This document shows, piece after piece, positions 62,033 to 64,000 of a stretch of 64,000 nucleotides of DNA. Within the stretch, counting starts at the first letter, position 1; each line of letters starts with the position of its first letter. A program made the translations under genes and the position numbers. The stretch lies in assembly GCF_000364625.1 (NCBI RefSeq), contig NZ_KB822599.1, positions 246,663 through 310,662 of the forward strand. Direction: 5' to 3'. Source of the stretch: Pseudomonas thermotolerans DSM 14292 (GTDB taxonomy: Bacteria > Pseudomonadota > Gammaproteobacteria > Pseudomonadales > Pseudomonadaceae). The notes beneath the pieces were generated by a model. It worked only from the letters and a program-made list of their open reading frames with translations. It searched no databases and was not told the DNA's origin.

Positions 62033-63571
62033 GTGAACCAGCCTGCGCCCGTCAAGCCTGACAATTTTTTCCTGCTGATCTTCCACGCCCTGCGCCAGCG
62101 CCGCGTGCCCATTGCCCTGCGGATCGCCAGCCACAGCCTGGTTCTGGTGGCCCTGGCCCTGGCCATCTATGCGCTGGTGATGGGCCTGCAGTTCAAGCAG
62201 GCCATGCAGCAGCAGGCCGACGCCCTCGGCCAGGCGCTGACCGCGCAGACCGCCGCCTCGGCCACCGAGCTACTGGTGTCCAACGACATCCTCAGCCTCA
62301 ACGTGCTGCTCAACAACCTGGCGAAGAACCCGCTGGTCGCCCACGCGGCCATCTACAGCGTGGATAACCGCATCCTCGCCGAGGCCGGCAGCCGGCCCAA
62401 GCAGAGCCTGCTCGGCGAAACCGACGGACTGTTCTCCACCCCCATCACCTTCCAGGAAGTGATCGCCGGGCACCTGCGCATCAGCCTGGACATGACCCAG
62501 TTCCAGCAGCCGATGACCATCAGCCTGCAGAGCATGGGCCTGCTCAGCCTGATCCTGCTGGCCCTGACCCTGTCCCTCAGCCTGCGCCTCGGTCGCCAGC
62601 TGTCCACCCCGCTGCTGCAGCTGCGCCTGTGGCTGCGCGATCCGGACGACCCGGCGCCGGCCGCCGGTCGCCAGGACGAGATCGGCGACCTGGCTCGCCA
62701 GCTGCAGGCCCGCCTGGTGCCGGAGAAGCCAGCCCCCGTCGAGCCCGAGCACCCGGAGGATGACGAGGAGTTCCTGGTCGACGACCCGGCCGTCCAGGCG
62801 CCCAGCGAACGGCCGGCCGCCGCGCCCTTTCAGGTCCGCGACCTGGCCGACCCACGCTTCGACGGCCCGGGGCTCGATGAGGATGACTACGCTCCGCCGA
62901 GCCGGCGCACCAGCATCGACGAAGACGATCCCTTCGCCGACCTGCGCGAGCCGCTGCTCGACGAGGAGCCGGCGTCCACTCCCGCCACGCCGCCGCGCGT
63001 GCCGCAGTACAGCGCGGTGCTTGCCATCCAGCTGGGCGCCCAGGAACAGCTGCGCCGACTGCCGCGCAGCCGTCTGATGGAGCTCCTGGAGCGCTACCGC
63101 GACTGCCTGGAGCAGGCCGCCACCCTGTACAAGGCCGACCTGCACACCCTCAACGACGGCAGCAGCCTGATGCTGTTCCACAGCCAGACCAGCGGCGAGG
63201 ATTACCTTACCCACGCGGTATGCTGCGGCGAGCTGATGCGCGCCCTCGGCCACGCCCTGCAGGTGGAGGTGGCCGACAGCGGCATCACCCTGCAGCTGCA
63301 GCTCGGCCTGACCCACGGCGACGACCTGCAGGGCCTCAGCCAGGGCGAGCTGCTGCTCGACGACACCACCCAGGACGCCCTGGCGCTGTCCCAGCACAGC
63401 CGCAACCTGCTGCTGGTGGAGCGCAGCATCGGCGACGATACGCTGCTGCGCCAGCGGGCGCGCATCCGCACCATCGCCAGCCCGGAAGGCGCCTGCTGCG
63501 TGGAGCGCCTGCTGGAGCCCTACCCCTCGCTGCTGGAGCGCCAGCTGACCCGCATGCACGAGACGCGCTGA
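62033..63571 (+). CDS. Membrane protein of the Smp/YtjB (AhpA) family
   Basis: A 512-residue protein with a GTG start. Two membrane helices (SLVLVALALAIYALVMGL and LLSLILLALTLSLSLRL) flank a periplasmic sensor-like domain of about 110 residues (NDILSLNVLLNNLAKNPLVAHAAIY). An acidic, proline-rich cytoplasmic linker (residues about 230-330) leads to a C-terminal domain that resembles nucleotide cyclase/GGDEF-like folds only loosely. It is divergent to serB, like E. coli smp (ytjB). Function unknown. GTG 62033 is used because the ATG further up lies in the promoter area. Confidence 0.78.
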   Translation: MNQPAPVKPDNFFLLIFHALRQRRVPIALRIASHSLVLVALALAIYALVMGLQFKQAMQQQADALGQALTAQTAASATELLVSNDILSLNVLLNNLAKNPLVAHAAIYSVDNRILAEAGSRPKQSLLGETDGLFSTPITFQEVIAGHLRISLDMTQFQQPMTISLQSMGLLSLILLALTLSLSLRLGRQLSTPLLQLRLWLRDPDDPAPAAGRQDEIGDLARQLQARLVPEKPAPVEPEHPEDDEEFLVDDPAVQAPSERPAAAPFQVRDLADPRFDGPGLDEDDYAPPSRRTSIDEDDPFADLREPLLDEEPASTPATPPRVPQYSAVLAIQLGAQEQLRRLPRSRLMELLERYRDCLEQAATLYKADLHTLNDGSSLMLFHSQTSGEDYLTHAVCCGELMRALGHALQVEVADSGITLQLQLGLTHGDDLQGLSQGELLLDDTTQDALALSQHSRNLLLVERSIGDDTLLRQRARIRTIASPEGACCVERLLEPYPSLLERQLTRMHETR

Positions 63572-63607
63572 AACGCGCCAGACAGGCAACCGCTATTATG
63601 CACCACA

Positions 63608-63636
63608 AGCACATGACGGCCTGCCTGTCATGTGCT
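63608..63636 (+). terminator. Inverted repeat after the YtjB-type gene
   Basis: Perfect arms AGCACATGAC (63608-63617) and GTCATGTGCT (63627-63636) with a nine-base loop, followed by a pyrimidine stretch CTCCTCTCT. Probably the transcript end of the upstream gene. Confidence 0.45.
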
Positions 63637-63647
63637 CTCCTCTCTAG

Positions 63648-63767
63648 ATGGCCAACCATCACCCAAAACTTGCCTCTTTAGCTAAAGCACTTGCATACCG
63701 AAAAGGTGATTTCGCATCGCTAGAAAAACGCGAGAATGAGCTTCTTCATGCCTTAGGGATGGTCTGA
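63648..63767 (+). CDS. Short ORF, probably the 5' part of a gene cut by an IS insertion
   Basis: A 39-codon frame starts MANHHPKLASLAKALAYRKG and ends ELLHALGMV at a TGA that lies inside the first arm of the IS-like inverted repeat. It is clearly richer in A and T than its neighbours, suggesting foreign or less adapted DNA. The lysine/glutamate pattern (FASLEKRENELL) looks like a helix of a real protein. If the IS edge is at 63757, the native reading frame was interrupted there. I cannot name the family. Confidence 0.4.
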   Translation: MANHHPKLASLAKALAYRKGDFASLEKRENELLHALGMV

Positions 63768-64000
63768 AGTAGCTCCGCATTTCTGGCTGACTTCAGACCT
63801 CGCTGTTTTTTGAAGCGGTCCATCGATCAAAAACTGCTCAGATCGACTACTTATGTAGGGCTTTTAGCCGCTACGCGTACCCCGTAGCGGCTATTCGCCG
63901 TGTTACAGGCGCACCTCTCCTGTGTTCGCGAGTAAATGCCGCCGCGCCATCCACAGATTCGACAGCGCAAACAGCGTAATCAGTTGTGCGGTGTTCTTGG
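63757..64000 (-). mobile_element. IS5-like insertion sequence, one end, cut by the window edge
   Basis: The element includes a transposase 3' end on the minus strand, and an inverted repeat GGTCTGAAGT (63761-63770)/ACTTCAGACC (63790-63799) near its outer edge. CCTTAG at 63751-63756 just outside resembles the TTAG/CTAG targets of IS5-family elements. A second perfect stem (arms TAGCCGCTACG and CGTAGCGGCTA, 63865-63893) lies after the transposase stop. The outer boundary is an estimate; the other end is outside the window. Confidence 0.6.
63903..64000 (-). CDS. IS5-family transposase, C-terminal fragment
   Basis: The minus strand reads KNTAQLITLFALSNLWMARR and then HLLANTGEVRL before TAA (63905-63903). 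The phrase KN-x-AQL-x-TLFAL-x-NL, coming after the last catalytic residue, is characteristic of IS5-type DDE transposases. The N-terminal and catalytic parts are beyond the window, so activity cannot be judged. Confidence 0.75.
   Translation of the reverse strand, partial: KNTAQLITLFALSNLWMARRHLLANTGEVRL

Overview
The window is high-GC DNA (roughly two thirds G+C) carrying chromosomal core genes in an order typical of Pseudomonadaceae: rpsF-rpsR-rplI-dnaB, rnr-rlmB, purA-hisZ, hflC-hflK-hflX-hfq-miaA-mutL-amiB-tsaE-nnr, then queG, orn, rsgA, motAB, a rhodanese, psd, fimX and serB. The azurin gene, the DesT-type regulator beside ureE, and the FimX/FimW pair point to Pseudomonas or its close relative Azotobacter. 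The species cannot be fixed from the sequence alone. All gene identities are read from motifs and remembered family features; no database search was run.

Bases 1-10200 hold nitrogen scavenging. The end of urtA and all of urtBCDE encode an ATP-driven urea importer. They are followed by ureD, ureA, a GNAT acetyltransferase, ureB and ureC, and then an orphan periplasmic binding protein. The nickel-insertion genes ureE, ureF, ureG and the nickel permease gene hupE/ureJ lie apart at 17984-20388. Both urease blocks have a sigma-54 type -24/-12 element (at 4954 and 17934). The ureE block also has a near-perfect NtrC-type dyad about 110 bp upstream of its promoter, so the two halves look co-regulated by nitrogen status.

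Bases 10200-17800 form a mixed stress and accessory stretch: a YegD-type Hsp70, a small DksA/TraR zinc-finger protein, an oxaloacetate decarboxylase, tRNA-Thr, a Pmp3/YqaE membrane peptide, the CbpA co-chaperone with its modulator CbpM, a lipase that looks cytoplasmic, OsmE, an apparently decayed AsmA-like gene, a small secreted protein and a DesT-like TetR regulator.

Bases 21176-22236 have no convincing long gene. They hold two tandem 327-bp imperfect repeats plus partial flanking copies, studded in strict register with DnaA-box-like 9-mers. This is the most unusual non-coding structure in the window. Azurin, a LOG-family phosphoribohydrolase and a YgiQ-type radical SAM protein follow.

Bases 25883-33011 are the replication, ribosome and RNA block on the minus strand, with a clear rpsF promoter and leader hairpin. 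Two identical tRNA-Leu(CAG) genes follow a textbook sigma-70 promoter. Next is a PilJ-type chemoreceptor gene with a FliA (sigma-28) promoter. Bases 35359-48330 are a long minus-strand housekeeping run with many 1-4 base stop/start overlaps.

Bases 48388-63571 carry queG, orn, rsgA, motAB (also with a FliA-type promoter), an HDOD protein, rhdA-type rhodanese, psd, the surface-motility pair fimW and fimX, serB and the divergent ytjB-type membrane protein. The right edge (63757-64000) is the 3' part of an IS5-like transposon, whose insertion point abuts a short, AT-richer ORF.
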